Origin: an uncultured Bacillota bacterium
GTDB taxonomy: Bacteria > Bacillota > Clostridia > Peptostreptococcales > Anaerovoracaceae
NCBI GenBank assembly: GCA_946546075.1
Contig: CAMNNV010000026.1
Location: 1-11,375, forward strand
DNA: 11,375 nt
Direction: 5' to 3'
Made by a program: the position numbers and the translations under genes. Below, piece by piece: positions 1-7,404 of this stretch. Below the pieces are notes generated by a model, which was not told the origin of the DNA, did not search any database, and saw nothing but the letters and a program-made list of their open reading frames with translations. The number at the start of each line of letters is the position of its first letter. The stretch's first letter is position 1.

Positions 1-391
1 TCCTGGAGACAGCAGCTCTCGAATCCTCGATCGTCCCCTCTGTCAGGGCACGGTAAACGTTCATGCTCTCTTTTTTGAGCGACTTTATGGCCAGCATCCT
101 GTAGCACATGAAACTCATGACGGCCAGCGCCACGTACTTGTGTATCATGATGGCCGCTACGAGTATCAGAAGGGGCACAGCCGTCCAGATGATGCACATC
201 AGGATCACCAGGGCCAGCCCCGCCCTGCGCCTTCCGGCACCGTCCTCCGGAAAGAGCGCTCTGAGTCTCTCCTCGAGAAACGTGATGGTTTTGCCCATGA
301 GTATCACAGGATGTCCCAGCCTTTCGGGATCGCCGAATATCAGATCCAGTATGATCCCCGCTGCAAGCGCAGCAGATGAATATATGAGCAT
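1..391 (-). CDS. cbiB: Adenosylcobinamide-phosphate synthase CbiB (3' end cut by window edge)
   Basis: CbiB (CobD in the aerobic naming) is an integral membrane enzyme that joins adenosylcobyric acid to aminopropanol or its phosphate, giving adenosylcobinamide (phosphate). The first 130 residues are visible. They begin MLIYSSAALAAG and carry the family's N-terminal signature: D16, then G20-D21-P22, H27-P28 and M32-G33. A strongly hydrophobic segment follows at about residues 55-80. The fragment ends in EDSRAAVSR, which fits the conserved stretch just before the family's IVGRDT motif; the usual protein is about 300-320 residues, so more than half lies beyond base 1. The ATG (391-389) directly follows the cbiA stop codon (TAAATG, no gap), with AGAAGG inside the end of cbiA as ribosome site. 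What is seen is the motif set; the reaction is known for the family. Confidence 0.93.
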   Translation of the reverse strand, partial: MLIYSSAALAAGIILDLIFGDPERLGHPVILMGKTITFLEERLRALFPEDGAGRRRAGLALVILMCIIWTAVPLLILVAAIMIHKYVALAVMSFMCYRMLAIKSLKKESMNVYRALTEGTIEDSRAAVSR

Positions 392-1723
392 TTATTTCTT
401 CCTTCTTTCGCATTTGTCCAGGAATTCCTCCACCATCTCCGGACATCCGGGATAGTACAGATGAGGGAATCCTGCCATCATCGTCTCCGTTTCGTGGATG
501 CACCGCCAGCTGGCGCTGCCCGATGCTTTGACAGCCAGGTACGCATCCCCGTTTGACGTGGAATCGTAGTGATGGAACTCGTGAGCCGGGATGCGCACGT
601 CGCCTTTGCACAGCTCCACGTATCCGAACCTCTGAAGGCCTGACGTCCTGTACGCCCTGCCCCCGATGACTCCGGCTCCTTTGCATTCACCGGCATCGAT
701 ATCCTCGAAGGTATCGTGCAGGTACATGAAACCACCGCATTCCGCCATGCAAGGCACGCCCGAGCAGATCTTCTCTGCGATATCCGCCAGCATGGATGCA
801 TTCTCCGCGAGCTGCCTTCCATACAGTTCCGGATATCCTCCATAGAGGATGATGCCATCGGCCCCTTCCGGCACGCACGGATCCTCTATCGGTGAAAAAA
901 ACTCCACCTCTGCACCCATCTTCCGCAGAAGATCGATGTTGTCTTCGTAGATGAAGCAGAATGCACTGTCCTTTGCCACAGCGATCTTCACAGGATGCTC
1001 CCCATAGGTCTCGCACGACGAAGGTGCTGAGAGCTCCGGGGCACTCCGGGCGATCTGAAGGAGTGCGTCGATATCCACGTTCTCCTCCAAAGCGTCCGCG
1101 ATCCGATCGATCCGCTCCTGTATGTCCTCGATCTCCCCAGGCGTCACAAGCCCCAGGTGTCTGTCCGAAAAAATGAACTCCTCATTCTTCGGAAGATGAC
1201 CCAGAACAGGGATCCCGCACTCTTCTTCGATGGCAGGTTTGAGGAGCCTGTACATCTTCTCTCCCGTCTTGCTGAGAATGACCCCTCTGATATCACTGTC
1301 CCCGCGAAAATCCATGAGCCCTTTGATCAGCGAAACTGCCGTTAGGCTCTGGCCCTTCGGTTCGAAGACCAGGACGGCAGGCGTCTTCGTCACACGGCCA
1401 ACGTGGTAGCTGCTGGCCCTGTCCGTAGTGCCGATGCCGTCATAGAATCCCATGGCACCTTCCAGGACCGCCACGTCCATCCCGCTGCATCTATTTCGGA
1501 ATATCCCCAGTACCGTTTCTTCCGGGGCCAGGAAGGTGTCGAGATTCGAGGATGGTATGCCCAGCACGGTCCTGTGGAACATCGGATCGATGAAGTCAGG
1601 TCCGCATTTGAAACTGCACACCTTCAGACCGCGCCGTATGAGTACGCGCAGCAGCCCGCATGTCACCGTTGTCTTGCCGCTTCCGCTGCGGTCTGCCGTT
1701 ATCAGTATGCGGGGGATCCTCAT
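392..1723 (-). CDS. cbiA: Cobyrinate a,c-diamide synthase CbiA
   Basis: CbiA uses ATP and glutamine to amidate the a and c acetate side chains of cob(II)yrinic acid. The 443 residues match the family length (about 450). The N-terminal half is a P-loop dethiobiotin-synthetase-like domain: Walker A DRSGSGKTT at residues 11-19, KCGPDFIDP at 39-47 and LEGAMGFYDG at 87-96. RHLGL at 188-192 marks the middle. From about residue 245 comes a class I glutamine amidotransferase-like domain with its nucleophile Cys329 in MAECGG and a C-terminal His421 in GFPHLYY that probably completes the active site. HEFHHYD at 381-387 is also typical. The ATG shares an ATGA with the cbiJET stop codon (4-base overlap) and has AGGGAG 7 bases upstream. 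The related CobB acts on hydrogenobyrinate, but the CbiD/CbiG context points to the cobalt-containing substrate. No active-site loss is seen. Confidence 0.96.
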   Translation of the reverse strand: MRIPRILITADRSGSGKTTVTCGLLRVLIRRGLKVCSFKCGPDFIDPMFHRTVLGIPSSNLDTFLAPEETVLGIFRNRCSGMDVAVLEGAMGFYDGIGTTDRASSYHVGRVTKTPAVLVFEPKGQSLTAVSLIKGLMDFRGDSDIRGVILSKTGEKMYRLLKPAIEEECGIPVLGHLPKNEEFIFSDRHLGLVTPGEIEDIQERIDRIADALEENVDIDALLQIARSAPELSAPSSCETYGEHPVKIAVAKDSAFCFIYEDNIDLLRKMGAEVEFFSPIEDPCVPEGADGIILYGGYPELYGRQLAENASMLADIAEKICSGVPCMAECGGFMYLHDTFEDIDAGECKGAGVIGGRAYRTSGLQRFGYVELCKGDVRIPAHEFHHYDSTSNGDAYLAVKASGSASWRCIHETETMMAGFPHLYYPGCPEMVEEFLDKCERRKK

Positions 1724-3711
1724 TTCTCTTCTCCCTTACCTTCAAAAGCGATTATATTCACAGGATTGCCGCCCATCATCATGGTCAGTTCTCCCGCTTT
1801 CTTTCCTGTATTGGCCTGGACCTGGATGATCTCAGGCGCATCGGAATACTTGTATGCGCACTGGCATGCCTTGGCTGCCGACTCCAGGGCGATGCAGTTT
1901 ATCACGATCCGTGCATGCGGATTCTTCGCCATGCACGCATCGACGATTTCTTCCATCATTCCGGATGATCCGCCTATGAAGACGCAGTCCGGTGCCGGAA
2001 GACTCTCCAGCACTGACGGAGCATCACCCGCTATGACCTCGATGTTGTCCGCCTTGAAATGCCTGCGGTTTTCTTTGATCAGCTCCGAAGCGTCCACCTT
2101 CTTTTCGATGGCGTACACCATTCCCTCCGGAGCTCTGATAGACATCTCGATGGATATGGAACCTGTGCCCGCTCCGACATCCCAGCACACATCATCCTTT
2201 GCGACATCGAGAAGGTCGAGGGAGATAGCCCGGATGTTCCTCTTCGTCATCGGCACATCGCCCCGTATGAACATTTCGTCCTTTCTGACAGAGGACGCAG
2301 ACAGCGCCGTTTCCCGGTAGTCTCGGTTCACCAGAAGCAATACGCTGAGGGATTTGCCGTCGTAATAGGCAAACTCATTCGGCGTTCCCGATAAGATCTG
2401 CTCGTCATCGTAGGACAGATGCTCTCCCACGTACATCTTCACGTGTCCCAGATCGTAGGCCAGAAGCGTCTCTGCGATCTGCTTGATATCACTGTCTTTT
2501 CCCAGAATGGAGAAGACTTTCTCGTTATCTCTGATCAGCGGGATCAGATTCTGTTTTCTTCCGTGATTCGATACGATCACCACATCATCCCAGGCCATAT
2601 GGAGCCTGCTCATGAAGTAGGAAATCGATGAGACGCCCGGTATCCGGAAGACACCGCATCCCATTTCGATGAGTTTTCCCGTCAGTTTTCTCGCGCCGCT
2701 GTAGAAGCCCGAATCCCCTGAGAGCAGCACCACGATCTTTCGGTACTGCGGGTGGTCTTTGATGTATGCGCATATCCTGTCCGCATCGTATTCGTCCAGA
2801 AGGACCTTCCCGGCAGGATTCACCATGTCCAGAAGTCTTCCGGCCCCGATGATGAGTTCCCCCTCTTCGATCGCCTGGGCACCTTCTCTGGTCAGGTCTC
2901 CGCCGCTTCCCATGCCGGCACCCACGAGAGCCACGTACTGCTGCAGGTGGATGTCGAATTTCTCGCAAAGGTCCTGCAGGGCATCATAGTATCCCACGCC
3001 TTCCTCTTCCTCCGGTGCTCCGATGATCACAGGGATCACACCTGCTGCTCTGCAGGCACGGATCTTCTCGTCAAAGCCTCCTGCAGGTCCGCTCATCTTC
3101 GTCACCAGATATCTGCAGTCGTACTGACGCAGCAGTGCTTCATTCACCTCTTCCGAGAACGGCCCCTGCATCATGATCACCCGATCAGGCCTGATCCCTG
3201 CTTCCATGCAGGCCTTCAGGGATTCCTCTGATGGGAGCACCCTGACTACGAGCCTGGACCGGACCCCCATATAGCTGCAGAACGTTTCGATGTCTTTGCT
3301 TCCTGTGGTGAGCAGGATATCCCCTGTCACGCCTCTGAGGTAGGCCGCCGCCTCTTTCGCATCTGAGACGTAGACGGCTCCATTCTCCGCTTCACTGTCC
3401 ATGCCTTTGCGGAGCACGCGCATATATTCCGTGTTGAACTTCTCACATGCATCCCTGATGTTGGCCGTGACTTCTGTAGCATATGGGTGCGTCGCATCGA
3501 TCACGAGCTCCGGAATCTCCCCTGCCAGAAGGGCCATCATATCATCCTCATCAAGCCGTTCTGTGCTCACTCTTATGTTCTTTGTCTGCGGTACAAGACT
3601 GCCTCCATATTCTGTCGCGGTGCAGACGAGAGTATCGATGCCTGCTTCGTCCAGAAAAGCAGCCATATCTCTTCCTTCCGTTGTTCCTCCAAATAATATG
3701 ATCTTAGTCAT
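1720..3711 (-). CDS. cbiJET: CbiJ-CbiE-CbiT triple fusion: cobalt-precorrin-6A reductase / precorrin-7 C5- and precorrin-6B C15-methyltransferase
   Basis: This 663-residue protein joins three enzymes in one frame. Residues 1-252 are CbiJ, the NAD(P)H-dependent cobalt-precorrin-6A reductase, with FGGTTEGR at 7-14, DATHPYA at 72-78 and LVTKMSG at 202-208. Residues about 259-465 are CbiE, the SAM-dependent C5 methyltransferase of the tetrapyrrole methylase fold: GAGMGSGG 264-271, SGDSGFYSGA 331-340 and PGVSSISYF 358-366. Residues about 478-663 are CbiT, the C15 methyltransferase/decarboxylase, with PMTKRNIRA 487-495 and the SAM-binding DVGAGTGSISIE 511-522. The chain therefore holds three consecutive steps, cobalt-precorrin-6A to -8 (J, then T, then E). 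CbiE-CbiT fusions (CobL) are well known; CbiJ in front is less usual. The ATG overlaps the cbiH end by 8 bases and has GAGGGG 8 bases upstream. No frameshift or stop is seen at either domain joint. Confidence 0.95.
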   Translation of the reverse strand: MTKIILFGGTTEGRDMAAFLDEAGIDTLVCTATEYGGSLVPQTKNIRVSTERLDEDDMMALLAGEIPELVIDATHPYATEVTANIRDACEKFNTEYMRVLRKGMDSEAENGAVYVSDAKEAAAYLRGVTGDILLTTGSKDIETFCSYMGVRSRLVVRVLPSEESLKACMEAGIRPDRVIMMQGPFSEEVNEALLRQYDCRYLVTKMSGPAGGFDEKIRACRAAGVIPVIIGAPEEEEGVGYYDALQDLCEKFDIHLQQYVALVGAGMGSGGDLTREGAQAIEEGELIIGAGRLLDMVNPAGKVLLDEYDADRICAYIKDHPQYRKIVVLLSGDSGFYSGARKLTGKLIEMGCGVFRIPGVSSISYFMSRLHMAWDDVVIVSNHGRKQNLIPLIRDNEKVFSILGKDSDIKQIAETLLAYDLGHVKMYVGEHLSYDDEQILSGTPNEFAYYDGKSLSVLLLVNRDYRETALSASSVRKDEMFIRGDVPMTKRNIRAISLDLLDVAKDDVCWDVGAGTGSISIEMSIRAPEGMVYAIEKKVDASELIKENRRHFKADNIEVIAGDAPSVLESLPAPDCVFIGGSSGMMEEIVDACMAKNPHARIVINCIALESAAKACQCAYKYSDAPEIIQVQANTGKKAGELTMMMGGNPVNIIAFEGKGEEK

Positions 3712-4432
3712 TTCTGTATCCCCTCGGTGTGATCACCTTACCATCTATAACTTTCGTGCTGCTGTTTCCGATGAAAACAGTGCAGAACATATCCACTTCC
3801 GCTTCGCCCAGTTTCCCAAGGCTCGTCAGATCATACTGCTGCTCCTCTCTTCCGATGTTCCTGGCGATGCCGCATACCGTGTCCGGTGATTTGTATCTCA
3901 GCATGATCTCACACGCCTTCTTCAGATGGTCTTTTCTCTTCTTGCTGGCCGGATTATACAGGGCGATGACCATATCGGATGACGCTGCGGCATCCAGCCT
4001 CTTCTCGATGGTCTCCCATTCCGTCAATAGATCACTGAGGCTGATCACGCAAAAGTCGTGGCCGATGGGTGCTCCGAGAAGTGCTGCCCCGCTGAGGGCT
4101 GCCGTGACTCCCGGTATGACTTCCACCTGCACATCCATGCCTTCTGCCAGCTCGTACATGAGACCGGCCATGCCGTATACACCGCCGTCTCCGCTGCAGA
4201 CCATCGCTACCTTTGCACCTTTTGAAGCTGCGTCGAGTGCCATCTGGCACCTCTTCGTTTCCTGCTTCATGGGAGTGGTCAGAAACTCCTTGTCCGGAAA
4301 ATGCTCCCTGAGAAGATCCACGTACACGGTATATCCTGCGATGACGTCGCACTCCTTCAGGATCTGCGCCGCCTCGATCGTCATTTTCTCATAGCTTCCG
4401 GGGCCTATGCCCACTACGTATACCTTATTCAA
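3704..4432 (-). CDS. cbiH: Cobalt-precorrin-3 C17-methyltransferase CbiH (TTG start)
   Basis: CbiH methylates C17 and drives the ring contraction that forms cobalt-precorrin-4; CobJ is the aerobic counterpart. The 242 residues form one tetrapyrrole methylase domain: GIGPG at 8-12, CSGDGGVYGMAG at 79-90, PGVTAALSGAALLGAPIGHD at 107-126, ALYNPASKKR at 157-166 and IGNSST at 221-226. The GVYGMAG and YNPAS motifs separate CbiH/CobJ from the other methylases in this operon. It is the short form and lacks the C-terminal iron-sulphur extension found in some CbiH proteins. The start codon is TTG at 4432-4430, chosen because the family N-terminus (VYVVGIGPG) begins right after it and AAGGAG lies 10 bases upstream. 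It overlaps the end of cbiG and the start of cbiJET by 8 bases each, suggesting translational coupling on both sides. Confidence 0.95.
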   Translation of the reverse strand: MNKVYVVGIGPGSYEKMTIEAAQILKECDVIAGYTVYVDLLREHFPDKEFLTTPMKQETKRCQMALDAASKGAKVAMVCSGDGGVYGMAGLMYELAEGMDVQVEVIPGVTAALSGAALLGAPIGHDFCVISLSDLLTEWETIEKRLDAAASSDMVIALYNPASKKRKDHLKKACEIMLRYKSPDTVCGIARNIGREEQQYDLTSLGKLGEAEVDMFCTVFIGNSSTKVIDGKVITPRGYRND

Positions 4433-5483
4433 ATCTCAGTTTCTCCTTACTGACTGCTGCTGCCACAGTCACTCTGTCTCTTACCTGCTTCTTGATGATG
4501 AGTTCCGGCTCCGGGCCTGCCGCCGTGACGGCGCTTCGCTCGCAGACGCTCTCTACACCTGTAATCTTTCGTACGAATTCCGATGAAGAGAAGCTGCCTT
4601 CGGCCTTGAGGAGTTCTTCTTCCGAATAGAACCGGATGTCCAGTCCTTCCTCGCTGCAGTACCGGAGCAGACCTTCTTCATCCTCTTTGAGATCGATCGA
4701 TGCGACCCTTCTGACGGCTCTTCGGTCGATGCCGTATTCCGAAAGGACCGTATCCACAGCCTCTTTGATCTTCTCCGCAGGAGTCCCCCTCCTGCAGCCG
4801 ATGCCGAGGTTCACGTTCTGCGGTATGAGCCACGTGTCCTCCGGATCCTCCGGCTTATGATAGACGTACGGGGATATGATGATCTTCTTCATCCCCTCAG
4901 GCTGCGGCTCTGCGAGCCTCTCGAGCCTTCTTACCAGAACGTATTCCGGCACGGCACGAGCGAACTCCATATCCGTGAAGAGAAGCACCTTCTCGCCGTT
5001 TACGATGGCCGCAGAAGCCTTTCCCGCCGCATGGATATCATCGATGATGAGACCGTTTTTCGCCGCGAAAAGATCCGGTGCCAGAAGTCCGTTGATATCC
5101 GATGCCGTCGTGATGACAGGCACAGCACCTGCCAGCCTTCCGATCTCTTCTGCCAGCTCATTGGCGCCGCCCAGGTGGCCCGACATCAGCGAGATGGCGA
5201 AGGTCCCCTTCTCGTCCACCACCACGATGGCCGGGTCCGTCTCCTTGCTGCTCACAAAAGGTGCGATGGCTCTCACCGCGATGCCGGCAGCGCTGATGAA
5301 GACGATGGCATCTCTCGTCCTGAAATTCCTCTCGGTCCAGGAGGATAGGCTCTCATCGATGGTCACGGAAGTGCTGCGGCTCTTGCAGTCCAGCCACACC
5401 TCGTGCCTTGAAGAAAGTTCCTTCTTGATCCTCCGTCCCGTTATCTCCCCTTCCCGGGAAAAACAGATCATCCCAATGTCCAT
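4425..5483 (-). CDS. cbiG: Cobalt-precorrin-5A hydrolase CbiG
   Basis: CbiG opens the delta-lactone of cobalt-precorrin-5A and releases the C20 carbon with its methyl group as acetaldehyde, a step specific to the anaerobic pathway. At 352 residues it has the usual three-part layout. There is an N-terminal domain (about 1-50); a central domain with FISAAGIAVRAIAPF at 62-76, MSGHLGGANELA at 100-111 and ITTASD at 124-129; and a C-terminal CbiG_C domain from about 222 with LGIGCRRGT at 226-234 and GVESVCERSA at 309-318. The ATG (5483-5481) sits 3 bases after the cbiF stop with AGAGG 6 bases upstream. The C-terminal domain is sometimes a separate CobE-like protein, but here it is fused. No key motif is missing. 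Confidence 0.95.
   Translation of the reverse strand: MDIGMICFSREGEITGRRIKKELSSRHEVWLDCKSRSTSVTIDESLSSWTERNFRTRDAIVFISAAGIAVRAIAPFVSSKETDPAIVVVDEKGTFAISLMSGHLGGANELAEEIGRLAGAVPVITTASDINGLLAPDLFAAKNGLIIDDIHAAGKASAAIVNGEKVLLFTDMEFARAVPEYVLVRRLERLAEPQPEGMKKIIISPYVYHKPEDPEDTWLIPQNVNLGIGCRRGTPAEKIKEAVDTVLSEYGIDRRAVRRVASIDLKEDEEGLLRYCSEEGLDIRFYSEEELLKAEGSFSSSEFVRKITGVESVCERSAVTAAGPEPELIIKKQVRDRVTVAAAVSKEKLRFE
4443..4448 (-). promoter_or_regulatory. Ribosome binding site for the TTG start of cbiH
   Basis: AAGGAG on the minus strand, inside the last codons of cbiG, ends 10 bases before the TTG at 4432. It is a near-perfect Shine-Dalgarno sequence and supports TTG as the true start; no ATG or GTG near this point would keep the conserved VYVVGIGPG N-terminus at a normal length. 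Confidence 0.7.
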
Positions 5484-5486
5484 GGT

Positions 5487-6257
5487 TTACCTCTTCTTTC
5501 GAAATCCCGTCTCGAAGTCGGGATCGTAGAGTTTAGAAAGATCGTATCCTTTTGCAGCCACCACATCGCCTACGATGATCAGGGCTGTCTTTGTTATATT
5601 GTTTTCTGCCGCCGCGGCCGCAAGTTCCGAGAGCTTACATACCACGGTCTTCTCATCGTCCCAGGTCGCCTTGTAGACGATGGCGGCCGGCGTATCTTCT
5701 GCGTATCCTCCTGCCACGAGCCTGCGGGTCAGCTCCTCCAGCATGCCTGTGCTCAGGAATATGACCATGGTGGCGCCGTGGGCTGCGAAGGATTCAATGG
5801 ATTCCTTTTCCGGTACAGGAGTCCTTCCTGCCATCCTGGTGATGATCACGCTCTGTGAGATCCCAGGAAGTGTGTATTCCAGATCCAGCGCCGAGGCAGC
5901 ACCGCAAAATGCGCTGACGCCGGGACAGTAATCGTAGTGGATGCCCGCTTCATCGAGGGAGTCCATCTGCTCCCGGATGGCTCCATATAGGCATGGGTCT
6001 CCCGTGTGGAGGCGCACCACGTCTTTGCCGGAGGAAGTGGCCTCTCGCATCACATCCAGGACTTCATCGAGGGTCATCCTGGCGCTGTCGTATATCTCGC
6101 AGCCTTCTTTGGCATACTCCAGAAGGTCCTTGTTCACAAGCGATCCTGCGTAGATGATCACGTCGGTCTTCTCCAGAAGTTCCTTGCCTCTTACCGTTAT
6201 CAGGTCTGCTGCGCCGCTTCCTGCGCCCACGAAATGTACTGCCATCTTATTTCCCAT
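5487..6257 (-). CDS. cbiF: Cobalt-precorrin-4 C11-methyltransferase CbiF
   Basis: CbiF transfers a methyl group from SAM to C11 of cobalt-precorrin-4; CobM is the aerobic equivalent. The 256 residues form one tetrapyrrole methylase domain: VHFVGAGSGAADL at 7-19, IIYAGSLVN at 34-42, HTGDPCLYGA at 84-93, CPGVSAFCGAASAL at 111-124 and TRMAGRTPVP at 140-149. The AGSLVN and AGRTPVP motifs are diagnostic for CbiF/CobM. Two starts are possible. The ATG at 6257 gives an 11-base overlap with cbiD and has AAAGGA 9 bases upstream. The ATG at 6245 (Met5, MAVHF) would fit the family N-terminus better but has the site too far away. I prefer 6257. Cobalt-precorrin-5A made here is the substrate of CbiG, the next gene, 3 bases downstream. 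Confidence 0.95.
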   Translation of the reverse strand: MGNKMAVHFVGAGSGAADLITVRGKELLEKTDVIIYAGSLVNKDLLEYAKEGCEIYDSARMTLDEVLDVMREATSSGKDVVRLHTGDPCLYGAIREQMDSLDEAGIHYDYCPGVSAFCGAASALDLEYTLPGISQSVIITRMAGRTPVPEKESIESFAAHGATMVIFLSTGMLEELTRRLVAGGYAEDTPAAIVYKATWDDEKTVVCKLSELAAAAAENNITKTALIIVGDVVAAKGYDLSKLYDPDFETGFRKKR

Positions 6258-7404
6258 CCTGTGATGTCCTTTCTCTTATCTCTTCAAGACATGCATCTGC
6301 GCCGGAAGTCTTCCCAAGCGTTCCGTGCTCATTGGAGAACAGGATGCTCTCGATCCGGATCTTCCCCTCTGCTCTCCTGCTGAGATTGTGAGAGATTTCT
6401 TCCATCACGATCTCCATCACATCTTCCAGCATGTCTTTTCTTTTTAATATCTCGATCGATTCATCCGTCGTTATCGTATCCAGTATCGCAAGGGCTGTAT
6501 CTCTGTCCGCACCTGCCCTAAGCGCGCTCGCTGCCATGATCTCCGCTCTGCAGTCTGCCATCTTGGAGTGGGTGTTCATGATGCCGCCCGCCACCTTGAT
6601 GCCCTTTCCGATATGGGAAACGTACAGGATCCTTTCGATGCCGGACTGCACCGCCGCATCGATGGTTTCCCCCACGAAGTTGCTGCACATGACAGGATCT
6701 TCGATCCCCAGGCTGTCCAGATAGTCTCTTCCGTAGTTTCCCGGAGTCATGACGATATCCGTCTGTCCTTCTGCGGCCTTCTGGCTGATCTGCAGCCGTA
6801 TCGTATCGATCAGAGCCGCTTCACTCATGGGTTTCACGAGCCCCGACGTTCCGAGTATGGATATGCCCCCTTCGATGCCCAGCTTAGGATTGAACGTGCG
6901 ACCGGCGATCTCGTCTCCTCCCGGTACGCTCACCGTCACCCGGAACCCGCCGGTGTATCCGTGCTCCGCAGCCGCAGCCAGCAGTGCGTCCCGGATCATC
7001 TGTCTCGGCACCTTGTTGATGGCAGGATCGCCGACAGACTGCTCAAGACCCTTTCTCGTCACCCTGCCGACACCTTCTCCGCCGCAGATCCGGACTCCTT
7101 CAGAGATCTTCTCCACTTCCGCGAAAACGGTGATGCCGTTCGTCACATCCGGGTCGTCCCCCGCATCCTTTGTGATCCCGCAAAGGGCGCTGTGTTCACT
7201 CCTCTGCGGCGTTACCGGCTCCAGAAAGAGTTCTGTCCCTTCGGGCGTTTTAAGGCTCACGTATTCCGGACATCTGCCCGTCAGAAGATACGTCGCTGCC
7301 GCAGAAGCCGCTGCTGCTGCACAGCTTCCTGTAGTGTAACCGTATCTCAGTTTCTTCCCGTCTTTGATGATGAATTTGTCTTCGATCCCTGTCTTCATTC
7401 CCAT
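6247..7404 (-). CDS. cbiD: Cobalt-precorrin-5B C1-methyltransferase CbiD
   Basis: CbiD methylates C1 of cobalt-precorrin-5B to give cobalt-precorrin-6A, the substrate of the CbiJ part of the fusion downstream. It is not related to the tetrapyrrole methylases around it and is a marker of the anaerobic route. With the start at 7404 the protein has 385 residues and shows LRYGYTTGSCAAAAASAA at 19-36, KDAGDDPDVTNG at 79-90, GEGVGRVTRKGL at 109-120, NPKLGIEGGISILGTSG at 172-188 and SHIGKGIKVAGGIMNTHS at 263-280. The frame stays open upstream to 7503, but those 33 residues lie inside the ATPase gene and do not look like CbiD. ATG 7404 has AGGGA 10 bases upstream. ATG 7398 would give an ATGA overlap with the ATPase stop and is a fair alternative; it removes only two residues. 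Confidence 0.94.
   Translation of the reverse strand: MGMKTGIEDKFIIKDGKKLRYGYTTGSCAAAAASAAATYLLTGRCPEYVSLKTPEGTELFLEPVTPQRSEHSALCGITKDAGDDPDVTNGITVFAEVEKISEGVRICGGEGVGRVTRKGLEQSVGDPAINKVPRQMIRDALLAAAAEHGYTGGFRVTVSVPGGDEIAGRTFNPKLGIEGGISILGTSGLVKPMSEAALIDTIRLQISQKAAEGQTDIVMTPGNYGRDYLDSLGIEDPVMCSNFVGETIDAAVQSGIERILYVSHIGKGIKVAGGIMNTHSKMADCRAEIMAASALRAGADRDTALAILDTITTDESIEILKRKDMLEDVMEIVMEEISHNLSRRAEGKIRIESILFSNEHGTLGKTSGADACLEEIRERTSQDGK
6267..6272 (-). promoter_or_regulatory. Ribosome binding site for cbiF
   Basis: AAAGGA within the end of cbiD lies 9 bases before the ATG at 6257 and 21 bases before the ATG at 6245. The spacing favours the upstream start, which gives CbiF the four extra residues MGNK and an 11-base overlap with cbiD. 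Confidence 0.6.

Noticed and set aside
1403..2320. Open frame of 305 codons on the plus strand opposite cbiA and the CbiT part of the fusion
   Set aside because: It is antisense to two clear enzymes and crosses their junction. The translation shows no family pattern and no convincing ribosome site.
4876..5529. Open frame of 217 codons on the plus strand opposite cbiG
   Set aside because: It is antisense to a gene with all CbiG motifs; the Ser-rich translation is typical of a shadow frame.
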